Assembly: GCA_932521025.1 (NCBI GenBank)
Contig: OW051471.1
Coordinates: forward strand, 8,742,001-8,806,000
Direction: 5' to 3'
From: Oscheius onirici
Taxonomy: Eukaryota; Nematoda; Chromadorea; Rhabditida; Rhabditidae
Length of the DNA stretch: 64,000 nucleotides
Of the stretch, positions 12,701 to 22,785 are shown piece by piece. Numbering within the stretch: position 1 is the stretch's first letter; each line of letters opens with the position of its first letter. The position numbers were made by a program, and so were the translations under genes. The notes under the pieces were generated by a model. The model did not search any database. It had not been told where the DNA came from and was given only the letters and a program-made list of their open reading frames with translations.

Positions 12701-15700
12701 AGAGAGTTTGGACTCGAGAGCAAAAACTGAATTTCAGGACTCAGCCATCCAGGACGCTCTCTTTCAAGTTTCGGACAACTTTAAGAGTCTGCTGACCCAG
12801 AGACAGGGAGCAATCATGAAAATGTTCCCGGATCTTTTCGCTCAGATGAGAACTAAATCTACGATGATTCCGAGCACGAACAACACGGAAATAGTTGTGA
12901 ACCCTGATGGAACGACGACGACGAGGGTTCAGACCAGCAGAAGTATCAAGTGAGAACACAAACTAGGGGCATTGTTAGTCAGCGTCGGTATTAATAGGAA
13001 CATGTGGTAAACAAAACTGATAGCATCTTAGCAGACCAAACTATGGCGCTGCCACTACGCTTTCAAAAACTTCTATTGTTTGATTTCGGGACTACATGGT
13101 GAGATTTTGTTTAAAATGTGGCACACTTCCTGCTATCTTAGGTGATCACACCAGTTCACCAAAATTCGGAAAAATGTTGATTAGCGTGTTGTGTTGAGAA
13201 AGACTGGTATAACCGGCAGACTGAAAAATAAGCACCTCTTCCATACAAATTTGAGTTCTGTTAGAGGTGTCTTACAGCTTATCTTACATTAGCGCGTATT
13301 GACGAAACCTGAGTAATACCTCGCTCGATAAGAGTCGTAGTCCGTAAACAGAAGAGTGAAAATTCGGTCGTCAACAGAGCTTTTGCGACAATGAATACCT
13401 TTAAATTTGGAGCTCGGCAAACGTTGTTCTTGTAGAAGATTTGAGCATAGTTTGGGTGTTCAAGAAGAGAAAGGTTAGCTTACAACGCACGCTAATTATA
13501 GATACTTCACCTTCTCACCTGTTTTTGTCAGCTCATTATTCAATTTTGAAGCGAAACTAGCCGCAACCATTTTCCACGTCATTTGCATAAGTCTGTCCGC
13601 ATCGGGTTTCCATTGATTGATCGTCAGCCAATGTATCCATTTTTCAGCACCTCCTACCGATCCTCGGACGTCTATGTCAATGGTGTCCGGCAGGAGGCTA
13701 TGAGCAAACGGAAATTCAAGGCTTTTCTCGAGTACAAGGTATCGAGTGCAGAAAAAATTTTTAACTGTAAGTTTAGGGACCTGAGAGTGGATTCAAAATG
13801 AAGTTCACGGATGATGCTGAAGCTGATTTATCGGAGGATGAGACAGAGGAAGACGACTTCTATACGCCAAGAGGAATGAAGAGTCTAAAGTGAGTTCTCA
13901 TAGCTAAGACTAGTGAGCTTAGTTCGATTTTCAGCTTGTTTTGACATAAAACCTTAAAAGAACATAAAGAGTACAATTTAGTGCCTTGACTGCTGCTTCG
14001 AACAATGACACTCGGTCGGAAATCACTGACACCGAGAGTGAAATTCGTCCCCAGCACTTCCAACATCTTCGTCCTGATGCCAAGAAACGCATGGAGAAGG
14101 CATGGTTCGCAGCCAAAGAACTTGTGGATTCGGAGCAACGATATGTTGAAAAGCTAAAACTTCTGGCAGATATTTTTCGACAGAAGATTCTCGATGCCAA
14201 GATTTTGGACAAGGACAAGTCCAACAAGTTGTTTGCCAACATTAGCTCCCTCTACCAATTTCACAACACTCATTTCCTTCCCCAGCTGATGGAGGCAAGC
14301 AGAGACTGGCACTCTACGAAAAGGTCCGTTTGAAGGCAGTAAACATTTCAACTGAAAAACATTTCCAGGATTGCCAATGTTGTTCGAAAACAGGCCCCGT
14401 TTTTGAAAATGTACTCGGAATATACGAATAACTACGACAGGGCTACAAAAATGTTCGATGAGTGTAAGAAGAAAAATCGAAAGTTTGCCGAAATTGTTAC
14501 GGATATAGAGGTGGGAAGGCTGTTTTCTCTGTAGTTTTTGTTTTTAGCGATTGCCCGATTGTGAGGGTCTTCCCCTCCAGCATCATCTGATCTGTCCTGT
14601 GCAAAGAGTCATGCGATACCAACTTCTTCTTCAGGTAAAGATTATTATTAGGTAAATTATCAACAAACCGCGTCTTTAGGAGTATAAAAAACATCTGAGC
14701 AAAGAAGACGTCGACTATTCTGACAGTGAAGTCGCGTTGAGTTTAGTCCTTCAAGCGGCCACTCATGCTAATGAGATGATGAAGAAGCTGGAAGGATTTG
14801 GCAAGGTCATTGAAGTCCAAGAAGAGCTGGGAGATGCCATGTCCCTTGTTTCACCAGGCCGTGAACTCTTGAGAAGAGGAGTCATTCAAAAGATCTCTTC
14901 TACAACCGAAAAGGCTGAAGAGAGAACATTATTTCTTTTTAACGACCTGATTATTATGGCCAGCGACAAAAGGATAGGATCGGGAAAGAAAGTGAGGGCT
15001 GTGTTCAGTCCAACGAAGACGCAAGTCTGTGAGGGAGACAATCTGGAAAGGGAGCACTCTTTCTACTTGCGAGGATCCGATGAGAATGGTCCACAAAGAT
15101 GTGTCGAGTTATTTTGTGGTTAGCTGTGTATTCGACTAGAGAAGATTCCAAACTTTCAGAAACACAGAGAGAGAAACGTGAATGGATGGAAGCAATATGT
15201 ACCGTCATTGATGACTGTGCAGCAAATTTATCAACTTTTGCTGGCAGCGAGGTGAGCATTTTGATTCAACCAACTTTCGACTTGTGCAGCGTTCCTCCAT
15301 CTCCGATCCTGCAGTTCCTACCGATTCGAAATACTGTGGTGGTTGTGATGCCGAGTTCAGTCTCTGGTCGCGAGGAATCAAATGCGGACAATGTAGAAGA
15401 AAACTGTGCAAGAAATGCTTTGGTCGCTATCGGACTGAGAGCAAAAATAACAGAATCTGCGAGAACTGTGTCAGAAACAAGGGTGTAAATGGAGTCTCGA
15501 GGTCTCGAAGCATGTTCAATGGAGAACGGAAGAATCTCCTCACTGTCCCGGCAACAGGCGAAGGTGTCATTTATGGAGGATGGCTCAAGGTCGGTTTCAA
15601 TCAAATATACAAAATAACCAAACGTTTTCAGTTCAAAGGAAATCAAAACAAGGTCTACGAGCGGTACTTGGCGGTTAGGGAAGACTTTTGTATGTATTCT

Positions 15701-15942
15701 TACGTCAAACCTACCGTAAGCTTTGGTCAGCTTCTGTTCAACATTTATCGTTTCAGGACTCTTCCGCCCTTCTTATGTTACCTCTGCCCGGCTGTGAAAT
15801 CAGAATGGGCGGTGAACTATTCTCTTTCCTTCTGAAAGTGGGACCTCGGCGAGAGTACAAGTTCATTTGCGACAGCGAAGAAAGTCAAGCCTTTTGGATG
15901 GCTCTGCTCGATCTGGCCGCTAACGCCCAAGTTAAGACATAA
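6763..15942 (+). CDS. FGD-family Rho/Cdc42 GEF (DH-PH-FYVE-PH), EXC-5-like
   Basis: Guanine-nucleotide exchange factor expected to activate Cdc42 and shape actin and membrane traffic (C. elegans EXC-5 is the family member known for excretory-canal tubes). Exons: first exon 6763-6856 or 8786-8795, then 11619-11797, 11838-11991, 12333-12472, 12738-12949, 13648-13738, 13777-13889, 13982-14323, 14369-14510, 14548-14634, 14680-15118, 15160-15251, 15290-15589, 15632-15715, 15757-15942. All phases join, giving 856 or 884 aa. In the shorter form the DH domain starts near ELVDSEQRYV (346-355) and carries the core motif CPVQRVMRYQLLLQ (477-490). The first PH is about 550-660, the FYVE-type finger 683-727, the second PH about 760-853. 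The finger has eight cysteines but no R(R/K)HHCR motif. The N-terminal third is unrecognised. The join 12949|13648 is inferred from matching phase; without it the frame stops at 12953 and the locus would be two genes. The DH-to-end part is secure. Confidence 0.8.
8786..8795 (+). other. alternative first coding exon of the FGD gene
   Basis: ATGTCCGTGG is followed by a strong donor GTGAGTAC. It ends in phase 1, exactly as the other candidate first exon (6763-6856, donor GTAAGTAC) does. Both join in frame to the acceptor at 11618, keeping the frame open into the shared exons. This suggests two promoters about 2 kb apart giving different N-termini. No transcript evidence is available here. Confidence 0.45.
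8796..11618 (+). other. large first intron of the FGD gene
   Basis: The 2.8-kb stretch between the second candidate first exon and the acceptor CACTTTCAG at 11610-11618 holds only short frames on both strands. One is an ATG-initiated frame at 9817-10080, which overlaps an equally open antisense frame and has no recognisable motif. The only structured element I see is the hairpin at 9247-9293. Confidence 0.4.
9247..9293. repeat. 20-bp-arm inverted repeat (hairpin)
   Basis: Arms 9247-9266 and 9274-9293 are complementary over 20 bases with one mismatch, separated by a 7-base loop. Each arm contains GGCTGAGAA or its complement. It lies in the FGD gene's large intron. It could be a small RNA precursor, a cruciform or a tiny fold-back repeat. 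The loop is short for a typical microRNA precursor. Confidence 0.6.
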
Positions 15943-16173
15943 TATGTACTTAGACTAATTTTGAATCATATCAACTGTATTCTGCATACAGCCAGTCAAG
16001 TTCCGAAGATCTTCTCCAAATCTGCTCTCTCTATCTCTCGCTCCCAGTCACTTATTTCTAGTTTCTCTCCTGTACAAAGTTGAGTCCAAAAATTGACTAC
16101 ATTTTCTCCCCTCATATGTGCAATTGTGATACCGTGGCAGAATTGATAACTATCTTGTTCATTCTGATAAAAA

Positions 16174-16537
16174 TTAGATAATTTTTCTCGAGATAAAGTT
16201 AGGCAAACTGTCTGCCAGAAGAGATCCTGAGAAAGCACCAACCGCAACTCTTATGGCACTGGGACACAGTGGTAGGTAGCTTCCATTCAGGGCACGAGTA
16301 CATTCGGCAACAAGATGACCACCTGGGAACCTAGGTTCACAAACAAAATGCCTTACCGAGATAACCTCCAATCCATCCACCAGCTATTGAAACAAGGGCT
16401 TTTGTAGACCGAGACAAAAGTAAAGGCTTTGGATTCTTCTTCCTCTCCAGCAAACCTTGGACTGTTGCCCCGATAACACAGCAAACGTCGACAGTGATAA
16501 ATACAGGCAGAGCAATGTAATGAGTAGCTTTGATCAC
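16174..16537 (-). CDS. small glycine-zipper membrane protein (5' end unresolved)
   Basis: Two joined minus-strand exons, about 16537-16357 and 16322-16174 (34-nt intron), encode about 109 residues. They contain two hydrophobic segments with small-residue spacing: IAGGWIGGYLGG across the splice, and VGAFSGSLLAD near the end. The pattern recurs in the genes at 26924-27513 and 28032-29630, so this is a local paralogous family whose glycines suggest tight membrane helix packing. The frame opens with GTG, not ATG. A CTGTAG acceptor lies just upstream, so a further 5' exon is expected but was not found. It could be a truncated copy. Function unknown. Confidence 0.5.
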
Positions 16538-16960
16538 TACAGTTGAGAGACGGACATACTGGGAATGTGTTTAAATAGAAAAAATTAAAGCGAGCCAGAT
16601 AGCGACCAGGATAGACACAGAAAACTATCATAACCCCTCGTTCCTAAAAGTATCGCGGTTTACCCCATGAACAAAGAGTAAACCCAGAATAAGCACCTTG
16701 CGCCTTTGCCTTATGGCGGGGAACGGTCGAATACGATCACAAAAAGCAATATTACATATCGTTATGCCGTTTACCCCTGAAAGTGCCAAACTTTGCTCCA
16801 ACTAACTTCAAAGCGGACTTATCTCGACAGGACTCAACTTGACCGGTTTTGCGGAAGACGCCGAAACCAAAGTGGGACTCAAAAACATCGAAAACGTCAC
16901 TATTTCAAAAATGGACGTCAGAGCCGGATTCCTCTCAAAAAAATTTCGATGAAACAGTTT

Positions 16961-16986
16961 CAGAATCACATTTTTATGTGATTCTG
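16961..16986. repeat. perfect 11-bp-arm hairpin
   Basis: CAGAATCACAT at 16961-16971 and its exact complement at 16976-16986, with a 4-base loop, in a gene-free region just left of the fold-back element. Short, so of uncertain meaning. Confidence 0.5.
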
Positions 16987-17210
16987 TAGGTGAAAAGTTC
17001 GAAATACACTTTCGGCGCCCTTAGCGTTTTAATAAGAGGGGTTGAAAAATCTATTCCAAAGTCTGTAGCCCAGAAAATTTTCTGCAGTATTTGAAAAAGA
17101 CTAGCGTAGCTTCCTGTTGCCAGTGATTGTATTGCAACTTTTATGGAGAGATTTACCTTCGCAGCAGTATATACGGCCGGTTGCTTTGCAAGCAACTATA
17201 AAAGGTCAGA

Positions 17211-17938
17211 AATCTATTAAAAGTTTGCCATTGTGCAATGAGTAAAGAGCCGATTTAGGTTCGGGAGCGGGCTTTTTTAAAAGTCGAGAAATCTTTTTCT
17301 CTTGGAACATATAAAAGTCTATTCTGACATTCCTGGACAGGATAAAAGTTTAGAAACTCTTATTTAGAAAATGGAAGAACCTAAATTGGCCCCACAGACT
17401 TTTTCCTATTTCTACAGATTATCGCCGAAGCAGATTTCTTGGGCGAAGGAGTAAGGAGCCTTTCGAAAGCTTTTTTGGAGTGAGAGTCATTGAAATCTCT
17501 GTGAAACCTGACAAGAGCCATCTCGAGACGAGTCTTAACAAACTTATCAAAAAATTGGTCAAGTAGGTTGGCACAGAACTAACGTCTCTCCTCTAGCAAA
17601 AATATCTCTTTTTATCGAAAAACAACATCAGTATGCTTCTAGTGATAGCCTAAGCATTTATCACTCTCGCTGTGGGAATTCAGTTAGGTCTGAGATGTCA
17701 TAACTTTCTGGCAATCAGTATGCTTTTAGTTCCTTCCTTCTAAAAAGAAATCTGAAGGGGGCAATTTAGGTTCTTCCATTTTCTAAATAAGAGTTTCTAA
17801 ACTTTTATCCTGCCCAGGAATGTCAGAATAGACTTTTATATGTTCCAAGAGAAAACGATTTCTCGACTTTAATAAAGCCCGCTCCCGAACCTAAATCGGC
17901 TCTTTACTCATTGCACAATGGCAAACTTTTAATAGATT
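17211..17938. mobile_element. fold-back (long terminal inverted repeat) element
   Basis: The arms 17211-17394 and about 17757-17938 are near-perfect inverted copies over roughly 180 bp. I count only a handful of differences. The outer ends read AATCTATTAAAAG in each direction. The roughly 360-bp centre has no long open frame, so the element is non-autonomous (MITE or fold-back type) and would be mobilised by a transposase encoded elsewhere. The near-identity of the arms suggests recent insertion or gene conversion. I could not define a target-site duplication; a TA within or beside the ends is possible. Part of the centre (17618-17712) is similar, in inverted orientation, to 32733-32812, so the family has other copies in this window. 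Confidence 0.75.
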
Positions 17939-18343
17939 ACATTCATTATTGTTCTGCTTTTCTGCGGTTTTTTGCTCTAACGTCAGTTATATAGTCCTGG
18001 CCAAAACTATTGATACACCTGGTTCCTCACGGTCGAAAAGACATAACTGCATTTCGAATGGGGGAAAATATTTTTCCAGATAGGCGCATAATTTCAATTA
18101 TGAATTGAAATAATACCACTGCCTTCAATAGCCCTCGATCGAGGTTTATTCTCTCGAGTCCAGCCAGACCATTCCACAAAAAGTGCCTCACGGACACCAT
18201 AACGCACTTTTCAAGATGCGAGCACAGGAAACATACCTACCCTGAAGTCTGTGCTAGAAACATTTTGCCCTGGGAAATAACCGATTTGACTCGATTCCGC
18301 CCCTAACACCCACTTAATGGCTCAGTCATTATATCTCGATCCA

Positions 18344-20171
18344 ATGTCTTGGGTAGGCTTTACTATTACGTATTTTAAAAACGTCCCGAGAGTTAAGACC
18401 TTTGCCGGTTTCGTCTTTTCAACAATCTTCGGATTCTTCTCACTGTGTGTTTATGCAACCGTCTGGTACACACTCATCACTCACTGGAAATCCTTTAAGG
18501 CTCAGTATTTTCAGCTTTTTCTAATAGCCTCTTTTCTGATGAGCTTCGAGATAGTCTTGATTACAGGTTACTTTTTTCAGAACGTAGTAATGTATCTAGT
18601 AACATGGCCTGTTCTCCGCCTGCCAAATGTCACCTGCAAAGATTGCATTTTGGCCCCGTTTTTCAGACAAGAATACTTTACTGGACTCGCCACCCTTCGT
18701 TTCATTCTTCGTTATTGTACTCAACTAGGGAGCATCATGGAAGTCGCAATGGCTCTGAATCGCTTCACAGCAATCGATTTTTACAAGAGTCACTCGAAGG
18801 TGAGCTTTCAAGTGTGAAACTTCGGTTCTGCGAAACCTTCTTGAACATGGGAGACCAATTTACAGTTTATTTGACTGAATCGAGGGGTATCATGTAGAAA
18901 CTACAGTTTCTTGGAATCCTTCGCCGCTCTCAGGTCTCGACCACTGCCCAGTTTCTTCTCATCCAGCAGGTGACATCCTGACCGAGTCGTGAAGACATCT
19001 TCTTGATTGGAGTTGTCTTCTTGTTCGGGTAGACGGCTGCTTGACTTGGAATCACTGTAGAGACGAGCATCGCTGGTTGAGCCATGAAGGTTGACTTGAC
19101 AATCCCGCTGTGTCGCAGTTCTGGGATTGGAATCCTCTTCTTTCCACAGTAAATTCTAGTCTTGGTAAAATCGCTGAGGAGCGCTTGAGGAAGCACTCGC
19201 ACAGCTTGTGAAAATAAAAGCACATTGTATGGTACAATAAGAGGAAAAAGATTGAGAAAGGAAGCAGAGAGTTTATAGGTAGGTTGTCTAATAGGAAAGA
19301 GAATAGTCTAAAACACTCACAGCTGTGCCAAAAAGCCGGGACAGCAGTAAGTACAAAGCTATGAAAAGAGCGAAGTTAAGTGAAAGATCCAATTGACCAG
19401 TCAAGGACCAATGTACTCATATCAAACCGCTCAGGGCTGGTATGCATTACTCCCCTGCTACTATTCCTTGTTGAATGAGCCTTTTTCAGTAAAAACTAAA
19501 AGGTCCGAGTTGACGACGCCGCGATCACCCACATAAGAGTCAAAAATATCTGTCTTTTCAGATCTGGGGCAACATCGTCTACTGCGTAGTGGCGTTGGTT
19601 CTTCTCATTCCCATCAGTCTTTCTTACAACTCTTACCTCTACGATTCTTACGGCAAATACGACAAAGTCGGAGATAACTACTACTACACTTCGAAAGAGG
19701 TTGTTATTCTTTACTAGCAACAATATAACCATCTGTTAGAATCCGAACATTAGGTCAAAAACGCTGGCTTACAACCAGCTGGTCTGTTCGATTCTTGTGC
19801 TTACTTTGGAAACAGGAACCGTCTACTTTCTGTTGAAGAACAAAAAAATTCCAAAGAGATCTTTGGAAATCAAGTTGTTTATCCATTCTGTAGTCAACTT
19901 CCTGACAATGCTCAGCTTGGTTCTTTTCGGCTTAGGCTTAAATACAGTCGTTCAGGTCTTCTACAGCATGTCTGTCGCATGTGCTCCGGACTGCTGGTAC
20001 TACGCTTACAGCAATCACATTCAGCAGTACATCTTCGACAATCAAAATTTGACCTCGCCATACGCTCTCATAATTTGTTGTACCGCTCTCCGGAAACGAC
20101 TTCCTATTTGGCGGAAGAAGGGCTCGACTATCGTCAGTTCTGTGAGCGTTAGCAGATACGATACTCCGTAA
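18344..20171 (+). CDS. Srg-superfamily chemoreceptor 1 (7TM; two damaged introns)
   Basis: Nematode-specific seven-helix receptor of the Srg/Srv type, normally in chemosensory neurons. Model: 18344-18352, 18398-18799, 19562-19699, 19740-20171 (326 aa). Exon lengths match receptors 3 and 4: a 9-nt first exon, a 141-nt unit, a 219-nt unit and a 138-nt exon. Landmarks are CKDC in the extracellular loop, ALNRFTAI after the third helix (DRY-like position) and a C-terminal ALRKRLP. Two introns present in the paralogues have lost their donors here. Bases 18539-18580 end in TTTTTTCAG but begin AT instead of GT, and only 24 bases remain of the intron at about 19932-19955. Both remnants are multiples of three without stops, so translation can run through, adding 14 and 8 residues. 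Whether the receptor is functional is open. The ATG at 18317 is in frame but lies upstream of the paralogue-supported start. Confidence 0.8.
18930..19420 (-). CDS. possible small gene nested antisense in receptor 1 intron
   Basis: Three minus-strand exons (19420-19398, 19358-19321, 19204-18930) join in frame to give 111 residues. The first intron is 39 nt with CTTAAC and a CATAG acceptor. The second donor is GTGAGTG but its acceptor (TTCACAAG) is weak. The N-terminus is hydrophobic and could be a signal peptide. The rest is basic, with KKRIPIPELRHSG and PNKKTTPIKKMSSR segments. An AATAAA lies about 60 bases past the stop. No family is recognised. It lies wholly inside the 762-nt intron of receptor 1. 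The short, small-exon model is uncertain. Confidence 0.35.
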
Positions 20172-20615
20172 CTTTATGCTTGCTCCTTAAGACTGCTGTG
20201 ATCAATCATGTTGTTTTCTGATATTTATTTGTGTTTTTGAAGTTAAACTAAAGTTTTCTTATGCCGAGTTATTCACCCATGTTGAACGGCGGCAATTCAA
20301 GACAAGTACGAAAAATGAACGATCATGACTACAATTTGTACAAGGAAGTTTAAAGATCTACATTCCCGACACAATAAGATCTCATTGTATCGGTGTACTC
20401 GTGTTCTGAAGAACAATGGATCGTCATGTTTTTTTTGTAAATCACATTAGCCATTCGTTTGCTATCCGTTCATTCACATCTATAAAACCTTTCCCGTCCC
20501 TCATTTTTTTGCATTCCACATCTGCACAATGCAATAAGTACTGGCGTAGTTTTCTGCAAAAAGGCTATTCGTGTTCAATTACACTCCGAGGAGGAAAGTC
20601 ATTCTTTCTCTTCGC

Positions 20616-21485
20616 ATGACGGTGGTAAGCACTCATTCTTTCGATCAAAAACAGACAAGTTCAGATTTTTGTTGGTTTTGTCATTTCGTCAATATATGGA
20701 ATCGTATCGTTATTTGTTTATGCAAGTGTGTGGTGGGTGTTCTACAAAAACTGGCACATCTTCAAGACTCATTACTTCATTCTGTTCACTTTCGCATCCG
20801 TTCTCGTATGATTGGAGTAGATTTAATTCACCTGTAAGTCGTAGAATGCCGTCAGCTACCTGACAACATGGCCTCTTCTTCAACTACCGAACGTAACTTG
20901 TCGCGAGTGTTTTCTTGCTCCATTTTTCAGTCAAAACTATGTCTTTGGTCTGACAACTCTTCGCTTCATTCTCCGCTATTGCACTCAACTGTCCAGTATC
21001 ATGGAGGTCGCAATGGCTTTCAATCGCTTTACAGCTATTGTTCTCTATGTCCATCATCGACAGGTAAAAACCGAAAAAGTTCTAAACATTGTGAAGATGG
21101 AAACCATGTTCAGGAAAATGAACCCTTATGTAATCAGTAAAAACTTTTTCAGATTTGGAAGAAAATCATATTACCTGTAGTCCTGTTAGTTCTACTTATT
21201 CCAATCGGTCTATCATACAGATCATACACTCTTCCGTCATTTGGAACTTATGACCCGTTGGCCGACGCTCCCGACTGTTGGTATTACGTCTACAGTAATC
21301 ACATTCAACAGTACATTTTTGATCTCCAGAACTTGGCCTCTCCATATGTTCTCATACTTTGTTGTAGTGCACTTAGAAAACGGCTGCCCTTCTTGTGTCA
21401 TAAACATCCAACGCCAGTGACATCGTTAACTAACAGCCCGAACTCTAATGATAGGGTCTCTAAACCGGAAGCTATCTTTCGGTGA
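20616..21485 (+). CDS. Srg-superfamily chemoreceptor 2 (internally deleted)
   Basis: Exons 20616-20624, 20665-20805, 20845-21063, 21153-21485 give 233 aa. The first three exons have exactly the lengths (9, 141, 219) of the neighbouring receptors, with RECFLAPFF and AFNRFTAI motifs. The fourth exon begins as in the paralogues (IWKKI) but after FGTYDP jumps to DAPDCWYYVYS. About 100 residues present in receptors 3 and 4 are missing: the next extracellular loop, about one helix, and the exon carrying KNRKIP. The deletion keeps the frame and the C-terminus is intact. A receptor missing this much is unlikely to fold as 7TM, so it is probably a pseudogene in the making, but it may still be transcribed. 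Confidence 0.75.
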
Positions 21486-21976
21486 CAAATAAACCTTTTT
21501 TTTTGTAATAGAAAAAGTTTACGTCTCTTTCAATTTCCGTCTGACTGTTCAAACTCTACAAAACTTTTGAGCACAATTTTATTGTGGTAAGGTGTAGATT
21601 TTCAGCACACATCACAGAACCTTCCTGTCAGTCAGCACTTACAGTATTATATTTTCCATGGCGGAAACAGTATATCGCGATACGGTATTACATGTTAGCG
21701 CTTACACTTGATATCAAAGTTAGTCACTAATCGGGTGCCATTTTGAGTGAAGCCGAGATTTGGCTGACCTTTGAAAACGCTCATAAGCGTTGGTCTGACA
21801 TTTCTCTGGATATGACTTCAAAACATTCAGCAATTCAAAGCTGTCGCGAATTAGAGGAAGCAAGTCTGATCGGGAGAGTTTCATAGATCAATATTTAACA
21901 TTCGAAAAAAAGATTCAAGGAAATCCGAACAACTTCAGAATCCGAACAGCTTCAAACAATTCAACTCATCTTTCAG

Positions 21977-22599
21977 ATATGGAACAAAATAATCATCCCA
22001 ATAGTATTTTGGTTCATATCACCCCGATATCCCTCTCATAAAAGGCATACACATATTCGCCATGCGGACGAAACTCTTGATGATTACTATTATGGGTCCA
22101 AGGAGGTTCAGTTCGACTGAACTCGTGATAATACGTGTTTTCGAATCCGAAACGAAATCAACGAAAAAAAAAGTACGAAACCACTACCTCTAGCCTACAA
22201 TCAGCTGAACTATGCTTTTGAACTATACTATGCTTGTACTCATGTTAGGATCTCTGATGATGTTCTTTTTGGTTAAGAATAGGAAAACACCGCACAAATC
22301 TTTTGTTCACTTCTAGTAATCTTTTTGATCATACTTATCTTGACTGTTTTTGCTGTGATTTCTGCATACACATTTCTGCATACGCAAAAAAACTTCTACA
22401 GGTTTCTTATATGGTGACCTACAACTCGTACGGCTGGTTCGACGTCAACATTAACCACGTCGTACAGTACATTCTCGACTTCCAAAACCTCTCGTCTCCT
22501 CATGTCTTGATCCTCTGCTCTACTGATCTGAGGAAGATTTTGCCCGTTTGGAAGAAAAAGACTACAGGTATCAGCATAGTCACACACAGTACGCTGTAA
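21977..22599 (+). pseudogene. decayed chemoreceptor remnant (3' half only)
   Basis: After the acceptor TTTCAG at 21971-21976 the frame matches the 138-nt exon of its neighbours, from IWNKI to YYYGSKE. A piece resembling LAYNQL then KNRKTPHKS follows in shifted frames around 22195-22320. The last exon follows a CTACAG at about 22402, with HVVQYILDFQNLSSP and a C-terminal LRKILPVW. The exons for the first four helices are absent and the middle is frameshifted, so this is a broken copy. It may be the source or remnant of the same rearrangements that truncated receptor 2. Confidence 0.7.
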
Positions 22600-22785
22600 A
22601 ACCCAGCGTCCCACTTCCGACTCTTCAAAAGTTATTTACACGGCGCAAAAGCCATACCTATTACTTGGTAATTCGCGTTGCAACAAGCGACAAACATCGG
22701 AAATGCTTACGAGTAAAGTTGTCGGTATTACTTCCTAGGTACTATTAGTACCTATTTTCTTCACTAGTTTTTTTGGACGGCGTAT

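Noticed and set aside
13583-13630. Separate gene start just upstream of the FGD core
   Set aside because: The apparent initiator is TTG; an acceptor at 13637-13647 joined to 12949 gives a phase-consistent upstream sequence instead.
18317-18343. Upstream ATG for receptor 1
   Set aside because: Receptors 2-4 all begin with a three-codon exon followed by an intron. The ATG at 18344 reproduces that layout exactly, including the 141-nt second exon.
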